62,733 nt of DNA from Nitrospirales bacterium. GTDB lineage: Bacteria > Nitrospirota > Nitrospiria > Nitrospirales > UBA8639. This document shows positions 17,058-26,013 of this stretch, piece by piece (within the stretch, counting starts at the first letter, position 1; every line of letters begins with the position of its first letter). The stretch covers positions 1-62,733 of the forward strand of contig BQIV01000030.1 in assembly GCA_021604005.1 (NCBI GenBank), given 5' to 3'. The notes beneath the pieces were generated by a model. It was not told the origin of the DNA and searched no databases. It was given only the letters and a program-made list of their open reading frames with translations. The position numbers and the translations under genes were made by a program.

Positions 17058-18719
17058 CTATTTCTTCCCCTGTTCCCCCACCTGCACCAATGCAGGTGGG
17101 CGTTGAGCAGCAAGATCTGCATAAAAATCCTTGCCTTCGTGATTGACGACGATAAAGGCAGGAAAGTCTTCGACTTCGATTTTCCAGACAGCCTCCATGC
17201 CCAGGTCTTCGTATTCCAACACTTCGACTTTTTTGATGCTGTGTTCGGCGAGTCGTGCGGCGGGACCGCCGATGGAGCCTAAATAAAACCCGCCGTATTT
17301 CCCGCAAGCGTCTCGAACCTGTTTGGAGCGGTTGCCTTTGGCCAGCATAATCATGCTTCCGCCTGCGGCTTGAAATTGGTCCACGTAGGAATCCATACGT
17401 CCTGCAGTGGTGGGGCCGAATGAACCGGATGGCAAACCATCGGGTTTTTTGGCGGGACCGGCGTAATAAACTGCGTGATCTTTGATGTATTGGGGAAGGC
17501 CGTCTCCTGAATCCAACCGCTCTTTGAGCTTAGCATGGGCGATATCTCGTGCGACGACCAGTGGCCCAGTGAGCGATAGTCTCGTCGCCACCGGATATTT
17601 ACGGAGTTCGGCTAAAATTTCCGGCATGGATCGATTGAGATCGACCTTGACCATTTCTCTTTCTAAATCTTTTTCCATCACTTCAGGAAGGTATTGGGCT
17701 GGGTGGGTTTCAAGCTGCTCAAGAAACACTCCGTCTTTGCAAATCTTTCCTAGTATCTGTCGATCGGCTGAACATGACACCCCCAACCCTACAGGACACG
17801 AGGCACCATGCCGCGGGAGACGGATAACGCGCACGTCGTGGGCAAAATATTTTCCGCCAAATTGCGCACCAATGCCAGTCTCAGTACAGAGTTGTAAAAT
17901 CTCCTGTTCTAATTCGATATCTCGAAATGCACGGCCCTGGTTGTTCCCGGACGTGGGGAGATCGTCCAGATAATGACAACTGGCCAGCTTCACCGTCTTG
18001 AGGGTAAACTCCGCGGACATGCCGCCGATCACCAATGCCAAATGATAGGGTGGACAAGCCGAGGTCCCAATGGTACGAATTTTTTCGGCAACAAACTTCA
18101 TGAGAGACGTCGGATTTAACAGCGCTTTGGTTTCTTGATACAAAAAGGTTTTATTCGCGGAGCCGCCCCCTTTCGCGATAAACAAAAAGCGGTAGTTCGA
18201 ACCGGACTCGGCATAGAGATCAATCTGCGCCGGCAAGTTATTACCGGTATTTTTCTCGGTGTACATGTCAATCGGCGCCATCTGCGAATAGCGCAAATTC
18301 CGCTGGTCGTACGCTTCATAGATTCCACGACTGAGCGCTTCCGCATCATCGCCAGTTGTGAACACCTGCTGCCCTTTATATCCGAGCGCAATAGCTGTTC
18401 CCGTATCCTGACAGCCTGGGAGCACCCTCCCGGCAGCGATGTTGGCATTTTTGAGCAGCTCTAATGCCACAAACCGGTCATTGTCCGAGGCTTCAGGGTC
18501 ATCTAAAATTTTTGCTAATTGCTGCAAATGACTCGCGCGCAATAAATGCGAGACATCATCCATAGCCTCACGTGCCAAAAGAGTGAGGGCCTCAGGTTGC
18601 ACCCTTACGATCTCGTGACCGTCAAAGGTTGCCGTGGAAACATAGTCCGACGTCAATTTGCGATACTTGGTTTTATCAACCGCATGTTCAAAGATTTCTT
18701 GATAGTGGAATTCGGCCAT
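17058..18719 (-). CDS. fumA: Fumarate hydratase, class I ([4Fe-4S], single-chain)
   Basis: TCA-cycle enzyme of 553 residues that interconverts fumarate and malate. The N-terminal alpha domain and C-terminal beta domain are fused in one chain as in E. coli FumA/B. Likely cluster-binding cysteines are in [34 protein letters not shown] and [16 protein letters not shown]. The beta domain has [35 protein letters not shown] and the [12 protein letters not shown] loop. The start at 18719 follows GAAGGAG. Monocistronic. In a nitrite oxidiser it would serve the reductive or oxidative TCA cycle. Confidence 0.96.
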   Translation of the reverse strand: MAEFHYQEIFEHAVDKTKYRKLTSDYVSTATFDGHEIVRVQPEALTLLAREAMDDVSHLLRASHLQQLAKILDDPEASDNDRFVALELLKNANIAAGRVLPGCQDTGTAIALGYKGQQVFTTGDDAEALSRGIYEAYDQRNLRYSQMAPIDMYTEKNTGNNLPAQIDLYAESGSNYRFLFIAKGGGSANKTFLYQETKALLNPTSLMKFVAEKIRTIGTSACPPYHLALVIGGMSAEFTLKTVKLASCHYLDDLPTSGNNQGRAFRDIELEQEILQLCTETGIGAQFGGKYFAHDVRVIRLPRHGASCPVGLGVSCSADRQILGKICKDGVFLEQLETHPAQYLPEVMEKDLEREMVKVDLNRSMPEILAELRKYPVATRLSLTGPLVVARDIAHAKLKERLDSGDGLPQYIKDHAVYYAGPAKKPDGLPSGSFGPTTAGRMDSYVDQFQAAGGSMIMLAKGNRSKQVRDACGKYGGFYLGSIGGPAARLAEHSIKKVEVLEYEDLGMEAVWKIEVEDFPAFIVVNHEGKDFYADLAAQRPPALVQVGEQGKK

Positions 18720-18808
18720 AATGTTGACTCCTTCAATAGACGTACAGATATGGGACTGCTGAGATTCTCTACGGTAATGGCTGCCCTACATTTTTGGCAA
18801 GGCGCGTC

Positions 18809-18880
18809 TGTTGAAAAAGTCGGTCGCCAACATTCTTAGCGCGTCGCTCGTTGCTCGTATTTCGTATCTCGCGAAAAGTA
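18809..18880 (+). repeat. Dispersed repeat, upstream copy
   Basis: Contains TGTTGAAAAAGTC followed by CTCGTTGCTCGTATTTCGTA. A related sequence in the same orientation lies at 19881-20014, so the hydrolase gene between them is flanked by diverged direct repeats. Both motifs are ones I recall as frequent intergenic repeats in Nitrospira. Confidence 0.6.
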
Positions 18881-18934
18881 TTTTTGTGCCAATTTTTGCC
18901 TGGCTGAACTTATCCTACATGTGTTTCGGGTAGA

Positions 18935-19867
18935 ATGAATGGATTCTCAGAATTATTTCGAGTTCTATTGTGCGCTAAATCTATGAAATACTTCAAAATC
19001 TTTTTATTAGGTTCTTTTCTGGTTATCCTCATACTACTTGCAGGAACGTATTGGACTGGAGTGTGGCTCACAACTCCTGCCCCGGCTACGATCGTTGCGC
19101 CCCCAACTTTTTTACCGGTTCAATCCATACATTTTCCTAATTCTAGAGGGAAACGTCTGGCTGGCTGGTACGTAGCAGGACGTTCCGATTGCGGTACCGT
19201 GATCCTGACGCATGCCATTCGTAACAACCGTGCGAGTATGACGGGTAGAGCGCCATTCTTACACAAGGCCGGGTATTCACTATTGTTGTTTGATTTTCAA
19301 GCTCACGGGGAAAGCGAGGGAGAAACTATCACGTTTGGAGACCTAGAAAAAGATGATGTCAGCGCGGCAATCCAATTTGCGTCACAACGAAAGCCATCGA
19401 ACCCTATCGGGCTTATAGGGTTTTCGTTAGGAGGTGTTGCAGCGGTCTTGAATGGTCCCGCCCTAAAGATAGATGCCCTGATTCTCGAAGCGGTGAATTC
19501 AAAACTTGCGCACACGGTGCTTAACCGCATTCGTCAGCGCGTTGGCCCGTTGGCGCCAATTCTTGCCTACCCCTTGCTTTTCCAGCTTCAGCTTCAATAT
19601 GGGATAGATCTCAAAGAGCTTCGCCCTATTGATTCAATTCGTTCTCTAGACATCCCTGTCTTCGTGATAGGAGGCACACGCGATCAACATACACTCCCGT
19701 CAGAAACGAAGGCCCTCTTTGCGGCGGCCAACTCTCCAAAAGAACTCTGGCTAGTAAAAGGAGCCCACCACCAAGACATACATCAGTTTGCACCGGCAGA
19801 CTATGAAACCCGGTTGCTGGCGTTCCTCAATGCGCATTTGGCCTGTGCCTCTCCCATGACTAAATAG
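18935..19867 (+). CDS. Alpha/beta hydrolase with N-terminal membrane anchor
   Basis: Serine hydrolase of 310 residues. An N-terminal hydrophobic helix (IFLLGSFLVILILLAGTYW) should anchor or export it. The fold motifs are present: the oxyanion strand VILTHAIRNNRASM, LLFDFQAHGESEGE, the nucleophile elbow GFSLGG, the Asp in GGTRDQHT and the His in GAHHQD. The overall pattern matches BAAT/DUF-type lipase-like hydrolases; substrate unknown. The start is either the ATG at 18935 or a later ATG at 18983 that would begin just before the anchor. The gene is bracketed by two related repeats. Confidence 0.85.
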   Translation: MNGFSELFRVLLCAKSMKYFKIFLLGSFLVILILLAGTYWTGVWLTTPAPATIVAPPTFLPVQSIHFPNSRGKRLAGWYVAGRSDCGTVILTHAIRNNRASMTGRAPFLHKAGYSLLLFDFQAHGESEGETITFGDLEKDDVSAAIQFASQRKPSNPIGLIGFSLGGVAAVLNGPALKIDALILEAVNSKLAHTVLNRIRQRVGPLAPILAYPLLFQLQLQYGIDLKELRPIDSIRSLDIPVFVIGGTRDQHTLPSETKALFAAANSPKELWLVKGAHHQDIHQFAPADYETRLLAFLNAHLACASPMTK

Positions 19868-19880
19868 CAAACCGAGGGAA

Positions 19881-20014
19881 TGTTGAAAAAGTCCTCCAGC
19901 GACGGTGCAGGTATGTCGTTCCTGAATTGTCACTCGTTGCTCATGAAGCGTATCTCGTGAAGAAAAGACAAAAGATTCTTCTTACGAAATACCAGATACG
20001 AACGACGAGATACG
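19881..20014 (+). repeat. Dispersed repeat with hairpin, downstream copy
   Basis: Begins TGTTGAAAAAGTCC and includes CTCGTTGCTCATGAAGCG. A perfect 10-bp inverted repeat (CGTATCTCGT at 19949-19958 and ACGAGATACG at 20005-20014) closes it, followed by a short T run. It may act as a weak terminator for the hydrolase gene. Confidence 0.6.
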
Positions 20015-20043
20015 TTTTTCACCTACAAGCTACACCTTTTCTT

Positions 20044-20517
20044 TCACTTGAAAGATATCCGAAGTGACTCATCAGCAAATGGGCGTGTAAATCCTTGAGC
20101 CACCACAACCGTACATTCCCGGCTGTACGTCAAAATGGACCATTTATGCACATCCACCTTGACGTCATATAATCCTGTCAGATCTGGATGCTGCTCTTTG
20201 ATATGTAACAGTGCTTTCTTGTAACTTCCATCCCCTGTCGCTCCTGAAACACTCAGGCGGTCTGTCGCGGAAAAGATGATGGGAATGGAGAGCCCATGCT
20301 GGCAACTATCACCCATAACTTCCCCCACTGAGACCGCATCGTCAGGCCTCTCATAGGACGTCAATGTTTGAAAGGACAGCGGTGCCTCAGAGTCATAATA
20401 CAACACGAATCCTCCGACAAAAATCAGGCCAGGGCGAGCCTCATACGCCGATCGTTGCAACGGGGAACATCCAGAGGCAAGCACACACAGAACCATCAGC
20501 ATGAAAACCATTTTCAT
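20044..20517 (-). CDS. TRL-like lipoprotein (second of pair)
   Basis: Exported lipoprotein of 157 residues. The lipobox LASGC lies about 15 residues from the chosen start. The body resembles the TRL-like domain of its neighbour: GEVMGDSCQHGLSIPI, then KKALLHIKEQHPDLTGLYDV and KVDVHKWSILTYSRECTVV. The start ATG at 20517 overlaps the stop of the upstream gene as ATGA, so the two are translationally coupled. Probably outer-membrane associated; function unknown. Confidence 0.8.
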   Translation of the reverse strand: MKMVFMLMVLCVLASGCSPLQRSAYEARPGLIFVGGFVLYYDSEAPLSFQTLTSYERPDDAVSVGEVMGDSCQHGLSIPIIFSATDRLSVSGATGDGSYKKALLHIKEQHPDLTGLYDVKVDVHKWSILTYSRECTVVVAQGFTRPFADESLRISFK

Positions 20518-20870
20518 ACGGAACCCACCTTGCCCGTCACGACTGTACATGTTTGAGTATATAAGCCAAAGACATAGGCCGTGGCTTTAACATCGACATG
20601 CACATCATAAAGAATGGACCCAGTGGGTTCGTTTGCCAATGCATTCTTGATAGCTCCCACATATCCGCCATTACCCCAGGCCACTAAAAATAACACGGCT
20701 CGATTACAACTTTCCCCAATCACCACGTTATCTGTGGCTTTGGCTTTTACATCGATCGGACTTGCCGAACGATAGGCTCTCGGCACCTGAATATCGGTGT
20801 ATAAACACCCGCTCAGCAACATCAATCCAACCAAGATGACCAGCATTGTCGTGAATTGTCGGTTCAGCAT
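20514..20870 (-). CDS. TRL-like lipoprotein (first of pair)
   Basis: Lipoprotein of 118 residues with a signal sequence ending in the lipobox LLSGC. It matches the TRL-like family (named from a gene near tRNA-Leu in Helicobacter/Campylobacter): VVIGESCNRAVLFLVAWGNG, a central GYVGAIKNAL, then DVHVDVKATAYVFGLYTQTC. Function unknown. The pair probably arose by duplication and both are probably anchored in the same membrane. Confidence 0.82.
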   Translation of the reverse strand: MLNRQFTTMLVILVGLMLLSGCLYTDIQVPRAYRSASPIDVKAKATDNVVIGESCNRAVLFLVAWGNGGYVGAIKNALANEPTGSILYDVHVDVKATAYVFGLYTQTCTVVTGKVGSV

Positions 20871-21237
20871 TCTCTTTCGCCTCCAAAATAAAAGAACGAT
20901 TCACAATCTAGACGATACCCTATATCCACGAATGAGTTCCAGGCACTCTTCAGCACAGCGCCACAACAATATGCGTAGCTTAATTGAGAAACGAGATTGA
21001 AGATAGACCCATTTCCGAAATCCTTCATCATGTATGCTGTCAGGTTATTGAGCAGAAACAAAGAGAGAATGGCGTTACATTATCGGCACTTGACTCCACA
21101 CACGTCTCATGTCACATTTGTCATTCCTTTTTGCAACGGGAAGGCGGCATGCCACGTTGCAAGCTGTTCGAGACATACAATCACTCACCTTGGAGAAAAC
21201 CCTGATCACACACAGGTACTCACAACTACTGACGCAC

Positions 21238-22578
21238 ATGACGAACAAGACTCAGCAATACTTGAACAAACGCACAGTGAATCGGGTAACCACCCAGTGG
21301 GCTCAACGCCTGGCGTTGAGCCTTGGCATGTGCTTGCTCATTGGAGGTCTCCTGCCTCACACGGGCACAAGTCAAACAACCAACACCAAAGGACAGGCTG
21401 AATCTGCAACACAGCCTCAACATCTTCATGTCACTCCTGAACCATCGTCCGCTCCTGAGCCTCATCCTCGTGGAACCTGTTACGAGAATATTCCCTGTTA
21501 CAAAAAGACATTAGAAACCGTCTTGAAAAAACTAGGAACAGAACAAGCCCTTCAAGTGATCGAAGAAATCGTCAAGAAGGATCACACGGCGTTACGCGAA
21601 GCCCATAATCTGACACATTATGTTGGGCGCATGTCCTACCATCACCTCAAGGACGTCACGGCTGTCATGTCGCAATGCACGCCTGCGCATCAATCAGGAT
21701 GTTATCACGGTGCGCTGGAAGCCTACCTCACGAGTAAACCGAAGATTCAACCAGATGATGTGGTCGCCATCTGTAACCCCAAGCTTGAAAAAGAAAAAGG
21801 AAGATTCGCGTATTTCAATTGTTTTCATGGATTAGGCCACGGCCTGACCATGCATCTCAATCATGACATCAAACAGGCATTAGCTCTCTGTGACACGTTA
21901 CACACAGAATGGGATCAACAGTCTTGTTATGGCGGAGTCTTCATGGAAGGTGTGGTCGCCGGCATCAACGGCTCGCAACAACACAGCGGGCATCATGGAA
22001 CGCACAGTCGTCATCACCAGGATATCAAACTTATCGAACCAACGAATCCCCTGTATCCATGCTCGGACCTTGATGAAAAATATTTGAGCGAATGTTATAT
22101 GATGCAAACATCGATTATTTTGCACTTAACGCAATATGACTTTGCCAAGGCCTTTCGCGAGTGCGATAAAGCCCCGGAGACCATGAGGCCGACTTGTTAC
22201 CAAAGTATGGGAAGAGACATATCTGGCCACACCTTACGTAACATTGAACAGTCGACCCACCTCTGTCAATTGGGAACAGCCACCCACCAAAACCGTTGTT
22301 TTATAGGTGTTGTGAAAAACTTTCTCAACGTGTCTGGTCGGGCGTCGGACAATGCTTTTGAATTTTGTCGACAGATACCCGAACAACATAAACGCGATTG
22401 TCATTATGCAATCGGAGAAGAACTGCTCACCCTTTACGCCGAACCGCAGCAACGCACTCAAGCCTGTGCTCGTTCGGAAACCGCATATACTCAAGATTGT
22501 CGTCAGGGAGCTCGCCTGGCTCTCGATCAATCGTCACTATCGATTATAGCGAATCCAAATAAGTTCCAGTTGAACTGA
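21238..22578 (+). CDS. Exported Cys-pair tandem-repeat protein, function unknown
   Basis: About 446 residues with a signal-like segment (RLALSLGMCLLIGGLLPHTG). From about 21676 to the end there are seven degenerate repeats of about 40 residues. Each has a Cys, a spacer and a second Cys followed by an aromatic or polar residue and often x-G: CTPAHQSGCYHG, then a longer-spaced one ending NCFHGLGHGL, CDTLHTEWDQQSCYGG, CDKAPETMRPTCYQS, CQLGTATHQNRCFIG, CRQIPEQHKRDCHYA and CARSETAYTQDCRQG. Four of the seven have exactly ten residues between the Cys. This looks like a helical solenoid pinned by disulphides, fitting a periplasmic location. A His-rich insert (HSGHHGTHSRHH) could bind metal. The start is uncertain; an ATG at 21109 is also open. 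Confidence 0.7.
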   Translation: MTNKTQQYLNKRTVNRVTTQWAQRLALSLGMCLLIGGLLPHTGTSQTTNTKGQAESATQPQHLHVTPEPSSAPEPHPRGTCYENIPCYKKTLETVLKKLGTEQALQVIEEIVKKDHTALREAHNLTHYVGRMSYHHLKDVTAVMSQCTPAHQSGCYHGALEAYLTSKPKIQPDDVVAICNPKLEKEKGRFAYFNCFHGLGHGLTMHLNHDIKQALALCDTLHTEWDQQSCYGGVFMEGVVAGINGSQQHSGHHGTHSRHHQDIKLIEPTNPLYPCSDLDEKYLSECYMMQTSIILHLTQYDFAKAFRECDKAPETMRPTCYQSMGRDISGHTLRNIEQSTHLCQLGTATHQNRCFIGVVKNFLNVSGRASDNAFEFCRQIPEQHKRDCHYAIGEELLTLYAEPQQRTQACARSETAYTQDCRQGARLALDQSSLSIIANPNKFQLN

Positions 22579-22657
22579 GTACGTTCTACGCGGTATCCTA
22601 CGCGTCAGGGGGTACGGAAGTTCCTTGAATCGGCTATAACCACGTGCCGCCTGTATC

Positions 22658-23320
22658 TTGAACGTCCTCTTCTATCCCTTTCATCACTGTCATGAACGGA
22701 CGCTTCAGCAACTCTTAGCTGAGTACCAACAGATCCACTTCCGCGAGTACATGGCCTTACAACTCTCGCCCATGATGGGAACGCTGGCATACCCAGACAG
22801 AATGGGTGATGACCACCCCGAATTGTTGAACACTGGCCGAATCGTGCAGGGACATTCAGTCAGCGGAGCCATGAGTCAGGACGTCATCACAGCCGTCAAC
22901 CGGGACTTAGCCGATCAACCCTGGCGATCGTATTTTCATGAGGCGTTACATCATCATCCGCAATTCCAACGTGGGCTCGTAACATTTGCCCAAGATCATT
23001 ACGGAAGAAGCACCAAGCCTGCCGATCCTATCGGTCTCATGACGTTACAACAGCCAAAATGGGAATTCGCACCATTTACCGTAGAAGAACTCAAGACCCT
23101 GAGTGGAAAACGGTTGCCTCAGAAAGAGAATGATCGCTATGAATATGGATTCGCTTTGCTCAAAACAGCTGCCTCTCTCGTGTATACGATACGGCTCTGC
23201 CAGCAATGGCATCTGGATGCGGCAACCGACTCAGCCTCACATCATCAATTGCTCACAAGAACATGCGAACGAGACAAGGTATCGCTCATAAATCGATACG
23301 TAACACGGAAAGGCTACTAG
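22658..23320 (+). CDS. Hypothetical protein
   Basis: Protein of up to 220 residues read from a TTG at 22658; no ATG lies between the upstream stop and conserved-looking sequence. It is not clearly assignable. His and acidic residues are frequent (NVLFYPFHHCHERT, FHEALHHHPQFQRG). Helices such as YEYGFALLKTAASLVYTIRL suggest a soluble, folded protein. It lies 80 bases after the Cys-pair protein and may be cotranscribed with it. A later start cannot be excluded. Confidence 0.55.
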   Translation: MNVLFYPFHHCHERTLQQLLAEYQQIHFREYMALQLSPMMGTLAYPDRMGDDHPELLNTGRIVQGHSVSGAMSQDVITAVNRDLADQPWRSYFHEALHHHPQFQRGLVTFAQDHYGRSTKPADPIGLMTLQQPKWEFAPFTVEELKTLSGKRLPQKENDRYEYGFALLKTAASLVYTIRLCQQWHLDAATDSASHHQLLTRTCERDKVSLINRYVTRKGY

Positions 23321-23345
23321 TCCCGGCAACCCTCAAAAATAATTT

Positions 23346-24242
23346 CTACTCAGGGTGTTCATTCCGTATTCTCAGAAATACCGGGAAACGGGGAACGCCG
23401 TATTTCGTCAACCCTTGGTAACGAAATGTAATTCGACTGTGCAGGGGCGGAGGGTTGCTTCTTTGTTCATTCGTTAACCCACTTCCAACATAGAAAACCA
23501 CTCCCTGATCGGTGCGAACTTTGAGTGACCCAACCTGACCGGCAAACTTCCCTTTTCCCGGTCTATATCCAATCACCGTGGCTTCGGCATCCAGAAACGG
23601 CTTCAATTTGAGCACATCGTGAGTTCGTCCACGTGCATATCGAGCCGCCTTGCGATGCAGAATGAGACCTTCACCACCTCGATCGAGCACATCTGCAAGC
23701 CGCCGCTGTAAGTCGTCTTCACTCGTCACCATCTGTTGTTCAATCATGGCAAGGTAAGAAGAATCCGCCTGCTTAATCATGCGCCGCATCACAACCACGC
23801 GCTGATCAAATGGACCTCCATGGTCCGGCAAATCAAACACCATCAAGCGGAGGCTTCGCCATCCTTCATGCGGTTGGTGTTTTCTCACTATCGAAGACGT
23901 TTCCTCATATCGCCCGCGCCCTAACCATAACTCGCCATCCAATGGAACTGCCGGAAAGCCTTCGGTAAACCACGCAGGAGCTGTAAACACATGTCCTCCT
24001 CGTGAAATGAGGTGTTGACCATCCCACCGGGCCCGGATGCCATCAAGTTTTTCACTTACCCAGTATTGGCTGACGTCAATGCCTTGCCGATACACTTCGG
24101 CCAACATCAGTGAAGGTTTGTCTTTGGCCTCGGCGATCGACCAGGACACACCACCAAGAAACATCAGCAGCAATGCCAGCCCGATGTAGCCGAACAACCG
24201 GTCACATCCCATGCATCTGGGCCTAGGCAACGAAACCATCAA
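23346..24242 (-). CDS. Minimal ATP-dependent DNA ligase with signal peptide (LigE-like)
   Basis: DNA ligase of 298 residues in the smallest bacterial class. The nucleotidyltransferase motifs are intact: motif I SEKLDGIRARW with the adenylated Lys, motif III LDGELWLGRG, then MVFDLP, motif IV GGEGLILH and motif V VLKLKPFLDAEATVIGY. The OB domain follows (GKFAGQVGSLKV and ITFRYQGLTKYGVPRFP, a LigE hallmark). An N-terminal hydrophobic leader (IGLALLLMFLGGVSWSIAEA) predicts a periplasmic enzyme, as proposed for LigE in Neisseria and others where it may join incoming DNA. Its start overlaps the aldo/keto reductase stop by four bases. Confidence 0.94.
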   Translation of the reverse strand: MMVSLPRPRCMGCDRLFGYIGLALLLMFLGGVSWSIAEAKDKPSLMLAEVYRQGIDVSQYWVSEKLDGIRARWDGQHLISRGGHVFTAPAWFTEGFPAVPLDGELWLGRGRYEETSSIVRKHQPHEGWRSLRLMVFDLPDHGGPFDQRVVVMRRMIKQADSSYLAMIEQQMVTSEDDLQRRLADVLDRGGEGLILHRKAARYARGRTHDVLKLKPFLDAEATVIGYRPGKGKFAGQVGSLKVRTDQGVVFYVGSGLTNEQRSNPPPLHSRITFRYQGLTKYGVPRFPVFLRIRNEHPE

Positions 24243-25081
24243 ATCGCAATCATTTCCATACTCTGCACCTCCTCAGGTGACAGGGAATATTCCTCGATTG
24301 CGAGATCCTCTTTCATATGTTGCGGATTCGTCGTCCCAGTCAACGGAAGCATGCCAACCTGCTGCGCAAAGCGAAAAATCACTTGTGCAGGGCCGATACG
24401 TAATCGCTCGGCGATGGTTCGAACCTGTGCATCGGCCCACAGATCCTGATTCGCGGTTAATAGCGAAAACCCTTGGTAAATGATTTTGTGCGTGGCACAC
24501 AATTCACGTATGTCCTTATCCCACCCCAAGACGGCATAGCAGCGATTCTGGACGAACATGGGCTTCATGGCTGCCTTCTCACAAAGCATACGAAGCTGTC
24601 CGGCGCTCACATTGCTCACGCCAATCGTTTTCGCTACACCTGATTGATAGAGACGTTCAATGGCCGCCCAGACTTCCCAGTCCTCCGCACCTAATCCGCC
24701 GCGGGAATAGGGTCCATGTAAGACATAGGAATCGATGTAATCGGTGTGAAGATGCTCAAGAGAACTCTGAAACGATTGCTCGACCTGCGTCGTGATATCG
24801 GCAGAGACATCGTAGGGAGTTCGATGATCTTGCCCATTCACAGGCGTAAACTTCGTTTGCAAAAACAGCGTCTCCCGCTTCACGCCTTGCTCGGCCAACG
24901 CCAACAAGGCGTCACCCACCAGCGCTTCCTGATAGTGAATAATCTGATTAGCAGTATCAATCGCTCGAAACCCCGATGTCACTGCCTGCTCGACAAGGTG
25001 GGCGGTTGCATCTTTTTTCCACGCGGTTCCGTACATGAACGATGGAACCGTGACGTCATTATACGTTGTGTACACGCTCAT
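24239..25081 (-). CDS. Aldo/keto reductase
   Basis: NADPH-dependent oxidoreductase of 280 residues, TIM-barrel AKR. Catalytic Asp lies in AIDTANQ, Lys in LQTKF, and His in YVLHGPYSRGG. The Tyr region reads IIHYQEALVG, two residues longer than the classical DTAxxYxNE form, which I associate with a recognised AKR subgroup. NVSAGQLRMLCE and PLTGTTNPQHMKEDL mark the cofactor end. The start at 25081 follows GGAGGATAT. It is upstream of, and translationally coupled to, the periplasmic ligase, although the two enzymes have no obvious common pathway. Confidence 0.92.
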   Translation of the reverse strand: MSVYTTYNDVTVPSFMYGTAWKKDATAHLVEQAVTSGFRAIDTANQIIHYQEALVGDALLALAEQGVKRETLFLQTKFTPVNGQDHRTPYDVSADITTQVEQSFQSSLEHLHTDYIDSYVLHGPYSRGGLGAEDWEVWAAIERLYQSGVAKTIGVSNVSAGQLRMLCEKAAMKPMFVQNRCYAVLGWDKDIRELCATHKIIYQGFSLLTANQDLWADAQVRTIAERLRIGPAQVIFRFAQQVGMLPLTGTTNPQHMKEDLAIEEYSLSPEEVQSMEMIAI

Positions 25082-25324
25082 ATATCCTCCATATGTGTTG
25101 ACGCACGACGAAAATATTCATCATGTTGTTACATCAACGGATGTGATTCCCAAATAGATGAGTTCGACCACGAGTATCTGATTTGTTGAGAGTCGAGGTC
25201 AAGCGAACGAACGGGGAAACATGTCGCGGGGCTTTGCAATTTCATATGATCATGGCACAATAGCATTCAATGTGTACGTAGGTATGGTCCATGACCTCAT
25301 TCGTTCAATCAAAGGAGAACTCCT

Positions 25325-25663
25325 ATGGCCATGAAACACCCCAAGTTCGAAGTGTTTAAGGGAAAGAATGGAAAAGCGTATTTTCGCTTAAAAGCTCGAA
25401 GTGGAGAAATTATCTTGGCAAGCCAAGGCTACCACTCTCCCTCGGGGTGCCGCCGAGCCATTGCATCAGTGAAGGCCAACGCAAAGCTTGCGAAACAGTA
25501 TGAAGAAAAGGTTGCGAAAAATGGGAAGCACTATTTTGTCTTGATTGCCAAGAACATGCAGCCGATCGGAAAGAGTGAAATGTATGCCTCCAAACCATCC
25601 ATGAAAAAGAGCATACAAGCCGTGATGACAGCCGCACCAGCCGCCGTCATTGAATCGGCTTAA
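25325..25663 (+). CDS. yegP: YegP family protein (tandem DUF1508)
   Basis: Cytoplasmic protein of 112 residues with two DUF1508 repeats. The first has FEVFKGKNGKAYFRLKARSG with SQGYHSP; the second has YEEKVAKNGKHYFVLIAKN with SEMYASK. The length equals E. coli YegP. Function unknown; the fold is a small beta-rich duplication. The start at 25325 has a strong AAGGAG. Monocistronic. Confidence 0.95.
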   Translation: MAMKHPKFEVFKGKNGKAYFRLKARSGEIILASQGYHSPSGCRRAIASVKANAKLAKQYEEKVAKNGKHYFVLIAKNMQPIGKSEMYASKPSMKKSIQAVMTAAPAAVIESA

Positions 25664-25734
25664 TGGTACACCAGATACATGAAGAGATGTCCGTCCCCTT
25701 TCACCATTGAAAGAAAGGGGATGGCAGCCTTTGC

Positions 25735-25956
25735 TTACCGTGCGCGTGAAAACGTAATGACCGCAGCCTCTCGCTCCCAAAATAACAACAATCGTTTTTT
25801 TTCGATCACCATAAAGGTGACCTCCCAACCTTGCCGACCAAGTTCATTCATTCGTTCTTCCATTTTTTCAATCGGCAGCTTACTTGCACCAAACAGTAAA
25901 CTGCCCAGCACACCCTCCGTAATCACCTCGACCTTGTATTCACGAGCGATGGCCAT
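25735..25956 (-). CDS. Small DUF4177-like protein
   Basis: Protein of 73 residues. The core REYKVEVI, then KMEERMNELGRQGWEVTFMV and a closing beta strand (REAAVITFSRAR), matches the layout of DUF4177 proteins (one strand, a helix ending in LN-LGxxGWE, two strands). Function unknown. It lies upstream of a lone copy of the miniature-element terminus at 25976-25991. Confidence 0.7.
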   Translation of the reverse strand: MAIAREYKVEVITEGVLGSLLFGASKLPIEKMEERMNELGRQGWEVTFMVIEKKRLLLFWEREAAVITFSRAR

Positions 25957-25975
25957 ATTGCCTGATGTTCCTTAT

Positions 25976-25991
25976 GGGCACCTCTACAACC
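25976..25991 (+). repeat. Solo terminal motif of the miniature element
   Basis: GGGCACCTCTACAACC matches the left terminal repeat of the 3152-3292 element at 15 of 16 positions. No partner end is seen within the following gene. It lies 22 bases beyond the stop of the RND exporter gene. Confidence 0.55.
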
Positions 25992-26013
25992 CTCAGCGTC
26001 CACGACCGAACAT

